DNA from: Diplonema papillatum
Lineage: Eukaryota; Euglenozoa; Diplonemea; Diplonemida; Diplonemidae
Reading direction: 5' to 3'
DNA: 64,000 bases
Assembly: GCA_030068145.1 (NCBI GenBank)
Contig: JAPJBO010000813.1
Span: 39,551 to 103,550, forward strand
Shown: piece by piece, positions 53,547 to 64,000 of the stretch
How the letters are laid out: every line of letters begins with the position of its first letter
Position numbering within the stretch: position 1 is the stretch's first letter
Translations under genes and position numbers: made by a program
The notes under the pieces: generated by a model
Told to the model about the DNA's origin: nothing
Databases searched by the model: none
What the model saw: only the letters and a program-made list of their open reading frames with translations

Positions 53547-53872
53547 AGCAGCAGCAGCAAGGCAGCAGCAGCAAGGCAGCAGCAGCAAGGCAGCAGCAGG
53601 CAAGGCAGCAGCAGCAAGACAGCAGCAGCAAGGCAGCAGCAGCAAGGCAGCAGCAGCAAGGCAGCAGCAGCAAGGCAACAGCGGCAAGGCGGCAGCAGCA
53701 AGAGAAGGGGGGGACAACGAGGAGCCGGCGAGCAAGGCCAGCAGCAGCACAGGCAAGACAGCAGCGGCAAGGCAGGAGCGGCAGCAGGACAGCAGCAGCA
53801 AGGCAGCAGCAGCAAGGCAGCAGCGGCAAGGCAGCAGCAGCAAGGCAGCCAGAGCAAGACAGCAGCGGTTAA
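53547..53872. repeat. 14-bp GGCAGCAGCAGCAA minisatellite
   Basis: CAG-rich unit of 14 bp, degenerate in the middle (around 53700-53780). The period gives 42-bp coding cycles, so Gln/Ser/Ala-rich ORFs on + and Leu/Cys-rich ORFs on - are artefacts. Confidence 0.92.
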
Positions 53873-53933
53873 TCAGCAGGAGGAAGAGCACCAACAGAAG
53901 GCAGCAGACAGGATAGGAGCTTTGAATTCAAAT

Positions 53934-54341
53934 AAACATAAACAGAAAATCAAAACACAGGCGAAGTTTGTTTGAAGCGCTTAAGAAGGAAATCGGAGCT
54001 TGCAATGAAAGCAGTCTTTGCAAGCGAAGGTCCTTGACTGCAGTGTTTGGTTTTGCGAGAATTCCACAGCTTCGGAGAAAGGCAGCAGAGCAGCAGGAGC
54101 AAGAGTAGCAGCAAGAAGAGCAGCAAGAGGAGGAGCAAGGCAGCAGCAAGGCAGACAGCAACTTTCGTTTCAAAGAAACCTAAACAGGAAATTAAAACAC
54201 AGACGAAGTTTGCGAATCGGGGCTTCGATGAAAAATGCAAGCCTTTCCATTTCGAAGGGGGAGGGTCGTTTACTGCAGCGTTTGGTTTTGAGAGAGTTTC
54301 ACAGCTTCGATGAAAGGCAACAAGAGAAGCAGGAGCAAGAG
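53934..54341 (+). repeat. Two ~165-bp degenerate copies, 242 bp apart, with CAG-rich spacers
   Basis: AAACMTAAACAGRAAATYAAAACACAG starts copies at 53934 and 54176. Both pass through CTGCAGYGTTTGGTTTTG and end in CACAGCTTCG followed by GCAGGAGCAAGAG runs. Confidence 0.8.
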
Positions 54342-54593
54342 CAGCACCAGCACCAAACACAGGAACAACAGGAGCAGCTAGATGAGCAGCAGCAAGGCAG
54401 CAAAAACCCCATCGAAGTCAAGAGAAGGTTGCTTTAAGCCTTTTGTCCACACTTTTCTTCTTATTTTAAAGAAATGAATGTAAAGAAATGAAAAGATGTC
54501 CCAGTGCTGGCATGGCAGGCCCCTTTTGGCCCAAAAACAGGTAGCCACCGTTGTCAGCACATGGGGTTTCCACTCATTCGCATTTTTTTTTGT

Positions 54594-54712
54594 AGCAGCA
54601 GAAACATCAGCAAGACTGAAGCACCAGCAGGGGGAGAAGGAGCAGAAGCAGCAGCAGCAGCAGCAGCAGAAGCAGCAGCAGCAGAAGTAGCAGCAGAAGC
54701 AGCACAGCATCA
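54594..54712. repeat. CAG/GAAGCAG microsatellite
   Basis: Mostly (CAG)n with GAA interruptions. Confidence 0.9.
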
Positions 54713-55225
54713 GCAGAACCAAACCAGGAACCCAAAACATTGGGAGGAAGGATGGGGGAGGGGAAAATGGCTATTGGTTGTCTCTTGTGTGCGTGCTTTG
54801 TCCTATCTTTGAAGGGTTGAAAGGAAGCTGCACTTTGCAACGCGGGAGTACCTGTCGAGCCAGTCAGCAAGATCAACCCGTGTCACTATGCCAGCATTTT
54901 GGATCAGATGCGAGCCCCTCCATAGGCTTTGTTGAGCGTCCTTGACGTTCATGCTTTGAGCAACTCCTGCAGGCAGTTCCTCGCAACTGGCCGAAAAAAC
55001 TTTGTCTCACGACATTGTATGTGGCTAACCGCAGTGGAAACGAAACAGGAGGAAGCAAACCTTTCGAGGTCTGCGTGTTCATAGTTCTGATGATCCCTAA
55101 TCGGTGGAAGTTTTGGGCAGATTAGAGACAGACAAAGCACACGCATAGCAACAATCTTTGGCACGGGGACTGTGATACTTGGGTATATTTTTCGAATTTT
55201 CAAGTTTTGGAAAAAAATATTATGA

Positions 55226-55510
55226 GCACCAGGCAGCACCAGCAGGAGCAGCACCAGCAGCAGGCAGCACCAACGGCAGGCAGCACCAACGGCAGGCAGC
55301 ACACGCAGGCACCAGCAGGAAGCACATAGCAGGCAGCGCAGTACCAGCAGACACCCACCCAGGCCAGCACCCAGCAAGTCAGCACAGCAAAGTCAGCACC
55401 AGCAAGTCAGCAACCAGCAAGGTCAGCACCACAAGTCAGCACCAGGCAAGTCAGCACCAGCAAGTTCAGACCAGCAAGTCAGCACCAGCAAGGTCAGCCA
55501 GCAGCAGCCA
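55226..55510. repeat. CAGCACCAG/CAAGTCAGCACCAG repeat tract
   Basis: The first half is built from CAGCACCAGCAGG and CAACGGCAGG units, the second from CAGCAAGTCAGCAC units. Confidence 0.85.
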
Positions 55511-55835
55511 AGCCAACAAAAAGCCTTGAGTGAGAGACAAGCCCCTAGACACACAGGACTCCCACCACTCATCCTTTTGCTTTCCATTTCTGCGCGTTCT
55601 TTGCGGGGTCCTGTTTGCCAAGCCTGATTGGAAGAGATGGGGGGCACAGGGCCACCACCTCCTGCAAACCCGGTGAAACCGGACCTGTGGAATTGGATGC
55701 TGCCAAAAAATGAGCTGGTTTGCGGGTCTGGTTCATAGGAAAACCAATAGAAACTGGATTCTGAATTTTGAGTTTTTCAGAATTTTTTTTTGACAAAGGT
55801 GAAATTTTTGCTTGGAATTTTTCATTGTGACGAAC

Positions 55836-55841
55836 AGACAG

Positions 55842-55876
<35 letters not shown>

Positions 55877-55910
55877 GACAAACCCGCAAACCCGCAAACC
55901 CGCAAACCCG
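55836..55910. repeat. (CAGA)n and (CCCGCAAA)n tracts
   Basis: CAGA tetranucleotides (with CGGA variants) are followed by four copies of AACCCGCA. CAGA runs also end the window (63978-64000). Confidence 0.95.
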
Positions 55911-56039
55911 CACACGCAATCCCGCCTGGCGGCGGGATTGCGTGCCCCCCCCCACACCCCCCTGTGATGGAGTGCGACTCGAAAGAGAACACCGAACAGG
56001 AGGAAGAAGAACCAACCAAGAAGTAACGAACAAGAAAAT

Positions 56040-56655
56040 TGCACAAGATGGTGTCCGACGACGTCTTTAGGATTTCGCAGGGAAGCAATCAAGGTATGTT
56101 AATTTACGAGTCATTGTAGAGGTTCTGGGAGATGTACGGTACTCATTTTGGTAAGATTTTGACCGATGCATTCAAAGAAACCTGACAGGAACCCGAAGCT
56201 GAGACGAACGACAGTGTTACGAGGGTCCGAACTTCGGGAGAACAAGACCCCCATTTCGACATCAGGTCTCCTACTGCCTTTTCATAAGTGCAGGAAACGG
56301 GGCTTCAGAGGGCCTGGGGTTCTCGATTGGTGGATGTGGCCGTCTTGTGCGGAAAGAATCAAGGTATGCGAATTTGCGGTTACTTGAAGAGGTTCTGAAA
56401 AAGCTGTGGGTACTCATTTTAGTGAGCCTTTGACCGATGCATCGAAATAAACTGTAACAGAAGCTCAGAATACGAAAGGGATTTCGAGAGTCGGAAAGTC
56501 GGAGGACAAGCCCCCATTTCTGAAGTCGGGGGAAGGTCGCCTATCGTGTTTCTTTAGCAAGGTACGTGAAGCTGCGTGCCGTTGAAGAGGTTCTAAGAAA
56601 GATATTCATTTTCTTTGGATGAATTCTTGACCGATGCATCCAATCAAGAGACACA
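56040..56655 (+). repeat. Further degenerate copies of the 53.1-kb repeat
   Basis: Three partial units start at about 56093, 56361 and 56560. Each has GAGGTTCT followed by a segment with TTGACCGATGCATYCAA. The first also shares CGAACTTCGGGAGAACAAG and CCCATTTCGACAT with the 53.2-kb copy. Confidence 0.75.
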
Positions 56656-56875
56656 CACAAAATATCTCCCTGTAGAGATCACAAAATTGCAAGCCCCCAC
56701 CCAGGAGATGGATAGTTGCCTGTTCCTGACACATTGTTGTTGTTTCTCCAATTGTATTCTGTCACCGAAGACCTGTCTTTGACTGATGATCAAGCACAAA
56801 TCTTCGACAGCTTTGTTTTCTGACTTCCTGTTTGGGCAAACGAAACTGTTCATTCGTTGGCAACCAATCTATGAA

Positions 56876-59490
56876 CATTTGCAGTAATTCAGCGCCGCTC
56901 TTGTAGTCTTTCTTGCGCCGTTCTCTGGCCATTTGCAGTCGTTCTGCGCCATTCTTTACCATTGGCACTCAGTCTAGCTCCGTTCTTTGAACATTGGTAG
57001 TCGTCCCTGCGCCGCGCGTTGGTCATTTGCTTTCATCCTTTGGGCGATCGCTGGCGCCGCTCGTTGGTCATTGGCTGGTATTCTTGGCACTGTCTCCGGT
57101 CATTTGCAGTCGTTCTATCGCTGCTCTCTGCCCATTGCAGTCGTTCTATCGCTGCTCTCTGCCCATTGGCAGTCATGCTGACGCCGTTCTGTGGCCATTT
57201 GCTGTCCTTCAAGCGCCGTTCATTGGCCACGAGAGCACCGCCCTTTGGCCATTCACTGTCAGTCTGCCGCCGCTGTTGAAGAGAATTGGTAGTCATTCCA
57301 ATTCCATTCTTTGGCCAGCGACGGTTGTTCTAGTTCTAGCATTATTCTTCGGCCGTTGGCAGCCAGTCTAGCGCCGTTATTTGAACTTTGGTAGTCATTC
57401 TAGCGCCGCTCATTGGTCGCATTGTGCTCATTCTAGCGTCGCTATATATTGTCATGCTGGTGCTGTTATCGGGCCATCTACCGTGCATCAAGCGTTTTTA
57501 GGATTTTGCTTACGGGCGTTTGATGTCATTCAAACACCGTTCTTTGGTCAGTCTATCGAACGCCGATCTGTGGCCGTTCGCTGTCAATCTGGTGCCACTT
57601 CTTAGGCATTCGTGGTCATCCAATCGGCATTCTATTATCAGCGATCGCTGTCATCTGCCACCGCTCTCTGGGCATTCGTAGTCGTTCTACCGCAGCTCCT
57701 TTCCCATTTGCTGTTATTCTGGCTTCGTCCTTTGGACATGATGAAGCGTTTTGGCGCCGGTCATTGAGCCGTTGTTGTTGTTGTAGCTTCCATCGAGGTT
57801 TCGGCGTTTGCTGCCGATCTTTGGGCGTTTGTTGTTATTCTAGCGTTCTTTGGTCTTTGCAGTCAATCGAGGACCGCTCTTTCGTCGTTTGTTGCCGATC
57901 TTTGGGCGTTTGATGTCATTCGAACACTGTTTTCTTTGTCCGCCGCTCTCTGGACATTCGTCGTCGTTCTACCGCTACTCCTTGGCCATTTGCTGTTGTC
58001 CTGACACCGCCCTTTGCGCATGATGAAGTGTTCTGGCGCCGATCCTTGGTAGTTGTTGTTATTCTAGCGCCGGTCTCTGGTTATTTGCAGTCGAGGGCCG
58101 TTTGCTGTGTCGCTGGCGCCGATGTATGGGCGTTTGATGTCATTCAAACACCGTTACTTTGCCATTTACAGTCGCTCGAGCGCCGATGTGTGACCGTTGG
58201 CTGTCAATCTGGTGCCACTTCTCAGGCATTCGTGGTCATTCAAACGCCGTTCTGATATCAGCGTGCTGTCATTCCGTCGCCGCTTTATTGGCACTCGTAG
58301 TCGTTCTACCGCCGCTCATTGGCCATTTGCTGTTATTCTGGCTCCGTCCTTTGGACGTGATGAAGCGTTTTGGCGCTGATCCTTGGGCGTTTGTTGTTAT
58401 TCTAGCGCCTGTCTGTGGTAATTTGCAGTCGGTCGAGGGCCGTTTGTTGTCTCCCTGGCGCCGATCTTTGGGCATTGGATGTCATTAAATCGCCGTTTTT
58501 TTGTCATTAGCAGTCGCTCGAGCGCCGATCTGTGGCCGTTGGCTGTCATTCCGCCGCCGCTTTCTGGGCATTCGTAGTCATTGGCCATTTGCTGTTATTC
58601 TGGCTCCGTCCTATGGGCGTGATGAAGCGTTTTGGCGCTGATCTTTGGGCGATTGCTGTTATTCTAGCGCCTGTCTTTGGTAATTTGCAGTCGGTCGAGG
58701 GCCGTTTGTTGTCTTTTTGGCGCCGATCTTCGGGCATTGGACGTCATTAAACCGCCGTTTTTTTGTCATTAGCAGTCGCTCGAGCGCCGATCTGTTATCC
58801 GCCTGCTGTCATTCCGCCGCCGCTTTCTGGGCATTCGTAGTCGTTCTACCGCCGCTCATTGGCCATTTGCTGTTATTCTGGCTCCGTCCTGTGGACGTGA
58901 TGAAGCGATTTGGCGCTGATCTTTGGGTGTTTGTTGTTATTCTAGTGCCTGTCTTTGGAAATTCTCAGTCGGTCAAGGGCCGTTTGTTGTCTCCCTGGGC
59001 CTTTGTAGTCTTTCTTGCGCCGTTCTCTGGCCATTTGCAGTCGTTCTGGCGCCATTCTTTGACCATTGGCACTCAGTCAAGCTCCGTTCTTTGGACATTG
59101 GTAGTCGTCCTTGCGCCGTGCGTTGGTCATTTGCTTTCATCCTTTGGGCGATCACTGGCGCCGCTCGTTGGTCATTGGCTGGTATTCTTGGCACTGTCTC
59201 CGGTCATTTGCAGTCGTTCTATCGCTGCTCTCTGCCCATTGGCAGTCATGCTGACGCCGTTCTGTGCCGTTCATTGGCCACGAGAGCACCGCCCTTTGTC
59301 CATTCACTGTCAGTCTGCCGCCGCTGTTGAAGAGAATTGGTAGTCATTCGAATTCTATTCTTTGGCCAGCGACGGTTGTTCTAGTTCTAGCATTATTCTT
59401 CGACCGTTGGCAGTCATTCTAGCGCCGCTCATTGGTCGCATTGTGCTCATTCTAGCCTCGCTATATTTATATATTGTCATGCTGGCGCGT
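56876..59490. repeat. ~33-bp degenerate satellite, block 1
   Basis: A long run of variants of GGCCATTTGCAGTCGTTCTAG followed by CGCCGTTCTTT, period about 33 bp. Higher-order duplication is visible: 56912-57450 recurs at 59004-59460 with few differences. Because 33 is divisible by three, long frames remain open (up to 208 codons at 58717-59343) with an 11-residue periodicity (e.g. VVILAPVCGNL). I treat these as non-genic. Confidence 0.93.
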
Positions 59491-60475
59491 TTGGTATCGA
59501 GCAAAGTTACCTAGCAGGTACTGCCAGTTACCTACCAGTTACTGTAAAAATCAGGCCGGGTTTCAATATTTTTTTCCCCCAGTTCGTACTGTTGTGTACT
59601 AGAAAGTTTGGGGGTTTCACCACCTGGGCGGGTTTCCCGAGGGATGCATCCAAGTTGTGTGCGAAATAACGAGTGAGGATAGAAACCTCACACAAATTAT
59701 CTAAAACCTGACACTAAACAAACCGCAAAGGGCAGTGAAAACGCGCAGGACGGTGTACCCCCCGCCTGCTGGTGAGATGAGACTTTGTGGTGCTTACTTG
59801 GAAAACATTAATAAATTGTCCACAAGTGGCGGGTAAGGAAAGTCTCCAGCGACCAAGTGCTCTACCGAACATCCCGTCAAACGATTGTAACCGACACACC
59901 GCGACCGACCCCGCAACCTGTTATGCCGTGCAACATCCAGTCCCTCGGAGAAAAGCCGTAGTGACGAATTCGTCCACCAGCCACAAGACTTTTCCAGAAT
60001 GTGATTTCTGGCTTCATTTTCCTACAGTCCCCATCGCCCCCTCCACCTTTCTGTTATGGCAGCACCAACGGAGGCTTCCCGCTGTTTCTGATTCAAAACG
60101 AAGTAGTAAGGTCCCTTGAACGGCAGGGAGCAAGGATAGGGAGTGAGCCAGCCCCCATGCTTATTTTTGTTGCCACTCACGTGCAAGCCGATCAGACGAT
60201 GCAGTAACTTTACCTGCCCGGCAAGAAAGACCTCATGGAACCTGCAGCACAAGATAGGAAACTATCCTCACCTTTTAGAGTGAAGAGGTCAAAGGTTCTC
60301 ATACCCAGTATCTCCAGCGCATCCGAAGTGGAATTCCTCCTCCGCATCGCAAGCGGGCTGTACTACGAGTATCACAAAGTACTGTCCCTCCGACGATCTC
60401 GATCATGAAGTGGCTCGTGGTGCTTGGTCCCAGTGCTGGAAGGGGCATGAGGGAAAATGAAGCGAATCTTGCGAG
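59491..60475. other. Non-satellite island, nothing firm
   Basis: Breaks the two 33-bp satellite blocks. Carries the short dispersed motif at 59534 and two overlapping open frames (59787-60119, 60001-60207) without recognisable features. Confidence 0.35.
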
Positions 60476-60786
60476 ATGCAAACCACAAGAGTTCGTGACG
60501 AGATGGTAAGGCAAAGGTTTGCTGTAAGGAGTCCGAGTTACCGACTGTCATCCTTGTCATCCTTCCTCAGGGTCGTCTCAAAGAGCTTCTTGCTCTCTTG
60601 GCAACAGAGCGAAAGAAGCAGCTGGTCGAAGAAAAGCGGCTGTGGGGCAACACCAAGCAGTTGGCAGCAGAAAACGTTGAAGCTCGGAAAAGGAAACGAT
60701 TCCATTCCGCTTGGACTACAGAACGGACTGGCAGAGACCAGTACCACTTCAGCAGTGCCAAGCTAGAGGAGCAAAATCGACAATAA
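60476..60786 (+). CDS. Possible small charged helical protein, spliced
   Basis: ATG 60476 to a GTAAGG donor at 60506, joined in phase 0 to an exon from 60571 (after CCTCAG) ending at TAA 60786. This gives about 82 aa rich in Lys/Glu/Arg (RLKELLALLATERKKQLVEE). A second open frame (about 60800-61120) has similar coding-like composition (VLEWQESEDEKDIDF) but is separated by a frame change. The whole could be a decayed gene or element ORF. No family is recognised, and the 64-nt intron is shorter than others here. Confidence 0.25.
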
Positions 60787-61261
60787 GCCAGCGAAAAAAG
60801 GAAGGCCTGTGTTGGAGTGGCAAGAGAGCGAGGATGAGAAGGACATCGACTTTCTGCATGCAAGCTTGCTTGAGGGTGACATGGAGACTCACACAAAAGT
60901 TGCAGCGAAGGGCCCCCAGATGTGCAAATCCAAGACACGACAACGAATTCCCCCGGATGCCCTTATACAGAAGTCGACCAAGACAAGAGACCATTGGACC
61001 CGCCGCTGTTCTTCCACGAAGGAGATGTCAACGAGAATTGATGATTTGCTGCAAGAGTACATGGGTTGTTTTTCCTCCATCACATCTTGGCATCTGTTGC
61101 GAAGGGATCGAGCCTTGTAAGCGTCGAAGTTTCCGAGCCCTTTTTTCTGCTAAGTGCGAAAAGCTGCACAAAAATATTTATTTTGAGGCTGAAAAAAAGT
61201 TACCTGCCAGTTACTGTCAGCTACCTACCAGTTACTGTCAAAATCAGGCCTTCAAATGCGC

Positions 61262-63280
61262 CACATGCTGGTTCTGTTATCTGGCCATCTACCCTGCATC
61301 AAGCGTTTTTAGGATTTCGCTTACGGGCGTTTGATGTCATTCAAACACCGTTCTTTGGTCATTCGCAGTCTATCGAACGCCGATCTGTGGCCGTTCGCTG
61401 TCAATCTGGCGCGCATTCGTGGTCATCCAAACGCCGTTCTGTTATCCGATTGCTGTCATCTGCCACCGCTCTCTGGGCATTCGTAGTCGTTCTACCGCAG
61501 CTCCTTTCCGATTTGCTGTTATTCTGGCTTCGTCCGTTGGACATGATGAAGCGTTTTGGCGCCGGTCATTGAGCGTTTGTTGTTGTTGTAGCTTCCATCG
61601 AGGTTTCGCCGTTTGTTGCCGATCTTTGGGCGTTTGATGTCATTCGAACGCTGTTTTCAGTGCTCCTTGGCCATTTGCTGTTGCATGATGTAGCGTTCTG
61701 GCGCCGATCCTTGGTAGTTTGTTGTTATTCTAGCGCCGGTCTTTGGTCATTTGCAGTCAGTCGAGGGCCGTTTGCTGTGTCACTGGCGCCGATGTATGGG
61801 TGTTTGATGTCATTCAAACGCCATTACTTTGTCATTCGCAGTCTAGAGCGCCGATCTGTGGCCGTTGGCTGTCAATCTGGTGCCACTTCTCAGGCATTCG
61901 TGGTCATTCAAACGCCGTTCTGATATCAGCTTGCTGTCATTTTGTCGCCGCTTTCTTGGCACTCGTAGTCGTTCTACCGCCGCTCATTGGCCATTTGCTG
62001 TTATTCTGGCTCCGTCCTTTGGACGTGATGAAGCATTTTGGCGCTGATCCTTGGGTGTTTGTTGTTATTCTAGCGCCTGTCTGTGGTAATTTGCAGTCGG
62101 TCGAGGGCCATTTGTTGTCTCCCTGGCGCCGATCTTTGGGCATTGGACGTCATTCAAACGTCGTTTTTTTGTCATTAGCAGTCGCTCAAGCGCCGATCTG
62201 TTATCCGCCTGCTGTCATTCCGCCGCCGCTCTCTGGGCATTCATAGTTGTTCTACCGCCATTTGCTGTTATTCTGGTATGCTCTTGGAAATGATGAAACG
62301 TAGGTCATTCACTGATATTCTTGGCACCATCTCCGGCCATTTGCAGTCGCCGACAACGTTCTTTGGCCATTCGCAGTCGTTCTGGTGCAGCTCTTCGGCC
62401 GTTTGCTGTAATTCTGGCGCCGTGCCTTGGAGTTTTGGAGTCGTTTTACCCTGCTTCTCAGTGGCCATTCGTTGTCTCTCTGGCGCCGTCCTCTGGCCGT
62501 TTGTTGTCATCCTTTCGTTTTGTGGCTAGCGCCGCTTGTTAGCTGGTCAGTCATGCCGGTTCCGCACTCTGGGCATTTTTCGTCGTTCTAGCATCACTCG
62601 CCGGTTTGGGTCGTTTTATCGCTGGCGCCCTGGCCGTGCATTGTCTCTTGCACCATTCTCTGACTCTGACGGGTTTACCGTCATTTTAGCACCGTTCTGT
62701 GGCCATTACAAGTCGATGTAGCGCCGCTCCCCGGCCGTTCTAGCTGCTGGAAAATGATGCCGTTTCTTGGACATTTGGAGTCGTTCTACCGCAGTTCTGT
62801 GCCCATTCGTGTCTCACTGGCACCAGTTGTGGTCATTGTGTTCTCGTTCTAGCGCCGCTCTTCGGCCGTTTTGTGGGCATTTGGGGTCGTTTCTATCGCT
62901 GCTCTGGGGCCATTCGTTGTCTCTCAGGCGGTGTCCTCCAGCTGTTTGTGGTCACTCTAGCGCCGTTCTAGCACCGCTTGTTCAGCATTCACTGTGTCAT
63001 TCCTGGCCCCGCCTTTCGGCCGTCCTGCAATTAAGGCGACATCCTTTGGACATTTGGAGTCTTTTTACCACTGCCGCTGCAGTCGTTCTACGGTCGTTGT
63101 GTGGCAGTTTGAGGTCATCGTAGCACTGTTCTTTGGCAATACCGTTCTCTGGCCGTTTGGGCTGGCAGTGCGCTGTGTTCTGGCACTGTTCTTTAGTCAT
63201 TTGTGGTCGTTCTGTATCTCTGGCGCCACTATTTGACATTGTCCATGCACTCGTTCTAGCACCATTAGCTAGCTTCTTTG
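61262..63280. repeat. ~33-bp degenerate satellite, block 2
   Basis: Same family as block 1. 61272-61930 and 61975-62290 follow 57463-58270 and 58300-58480 closely, with local deletions, so the blocks arose by segmental duplication. Beyond about 62300 the units become more divergent. Confidence 0.92.
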
Positions 63281-63489
63281 ATACAATGCTTTTTCCCCTA
63301 TGCAAAAGAAAAAGGAAATAGTCTTCCCATCAGTGCTGGCGTGGTTGGCCCTTTCCCCTGCCAAAAAAACAGGAAACCACATATGCCAGCACAAGGGTTT
63401 GCCATTTTAAGAAAACTCAACAAAGCTGATGCAATTCACAAGAAAGAGTCGCCGGGAAAATTGGCGCAAACTGACTCCACATCAATCTA

Positions 63490-63870
63490 ACCACCAACGT
63501 CCGACTAGTCGAATTTCTGAAGTCATACACCCCCAACTACCAAAGTCGGAATGTGACTCAAAGTGACCCGGAATGAAATGCAGTCGTGGCTTTTCTAAAG
63601 CCACAAACCCCTCAACCACCCAAGTTGGAATGTAGCCCGAAAAGCTGACCCACAGTGACCCAGAATGAAATGCAGTCGTGGCTTTTCTAAAGCCACAAAC
63701 CCCCCAACCACCAAACCACCAAACCACCAAACCACCAAAGTTGGAATGTAGCCCGAAAAGGTGACCCAAAGTGACCCAGAATGAAATGCAGTCGTGAAAT
63801 GCAGTCGTGGCTTTTCTAAAGCCACAAACCCCCCAACCACCAAAGTCCGAAAAAGTGCGAAAAAGTGTCC
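63490..63870. repeat. ~110-bp tandem repeat, three copies, with CCACCAAA runs
   Basis: Each unit has GTTGGAATGTAGCCCGAAAA, GTGACCCAGAATGAAATGCA and GTGGCTTTTCTAAAGCCAC, the last an 8-bp hairpin with 3-nt loop. It explains the minus-strand VVGGFVALEKPRLHF repeats. Confidence 0.92.
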
Positions 63871-63977
63871 CAAAATGACCTGAAAAAGTGACAGAAAGCG
63901 ACCCGTGAACCAGTTTTTGGCCCTTTTGGGCCAATTTTTTTTTTGTCAAAAAGTGACCTGAGAAAGTCGCGGGTTCG

Positions 63978-64000
63978 GACAGACAGACAGACAGACAGAC
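63978..64000. repeat. (CAGA)n at window end
   Basis: Pure tetranucleotide tract running off the window. Confidence 0.95.

Noticed and set aside
53293-53894. Leu/Cys-rich and Gln-rich ORFs
   Set aside because: Produced by the 14-bp CAG-rich minisatellite.
58717-59343. 208-codon ORF with hydrophobic 11-residue repeats
   Set aside because: Follows the 33-bp satellite period; kept only as a finding to test.

Overview
This window is nuclear DNA of a eukaryote, most likely a unicellular alga or other protist; I cannot name the lineage. The evidence is a clathrin heavy chain split by nine GT-AG introns, further spliced genes (an ABCA transporter fused to a sterol glucosyltransferase, a MAP2K-type kinase, a PARL-type rhomboid), genes on one strand with no ribosome-binding sites, and a lot of satellite and transposon-like DNA. 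Splice donors are mostly GTATGY, and acceptors usually end in CAG.

Layout. 0.4-7.4 kb: clathrin heavy chain. 7.4-12.3 kb: no host gene seen, but CCCCGAWACT arrays flank a frameshifted relative of a Cys/His-rich protein. 12.3-13.7 kb: type I membrane protein. 15.5-20.8 kb: several orphan proteins. 20.9-24.0 kb: aldo/keto reductase and sulfatase. 24.6-37.0 kb: one very large gene coding for a full ABCA transporter (TMD1-NBD1-TMD2-NBD2) with a UGT80-like sterol glucosyltransferase in the same reading frame; its last short exon was not found. 37.1-43.0 kb: transposon-like island with a 992-bp inverted-repeat segment, a hAT transposase remnant, and a 3.47-kb element with terminal inverted repeats. 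That element carries an intact ORF with three modules of the pattern CxxH-x4-CxxC-xn-CC-x2-3-HH. 44.3-50.5 kb: dysferlin-domain protein, DHHC palmitoyltransferase, MAP2K and mitochondrial-type rhomboid. 50.8-64.0 kb: almost entirely repeats, including a 44-bp minisatellite, a 14-bp CAG-rich array, ~33-bp degenerate satellites, (CAGA)n, and segmental duplications among them.

Functional themes are membranes and lipids: clathrin coats, lipid flipping joined to sterol/lipid glucosylation, palmitoylation, intramembrane proteolysis and a DysF-domain membrane protein. The genes are not an operon. All exon structures were built by hand from reading-frame continuity, splice dinucleotides and remembered family alignments. 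The observations I rate highest are the ABCA-glucosyltransferase fusion, the triple Cys/His module protein inside the terminal-inverted-repeat element, and a MAP2K whose activation loop has no phosphorylatable Ser/Thr but several Glu.
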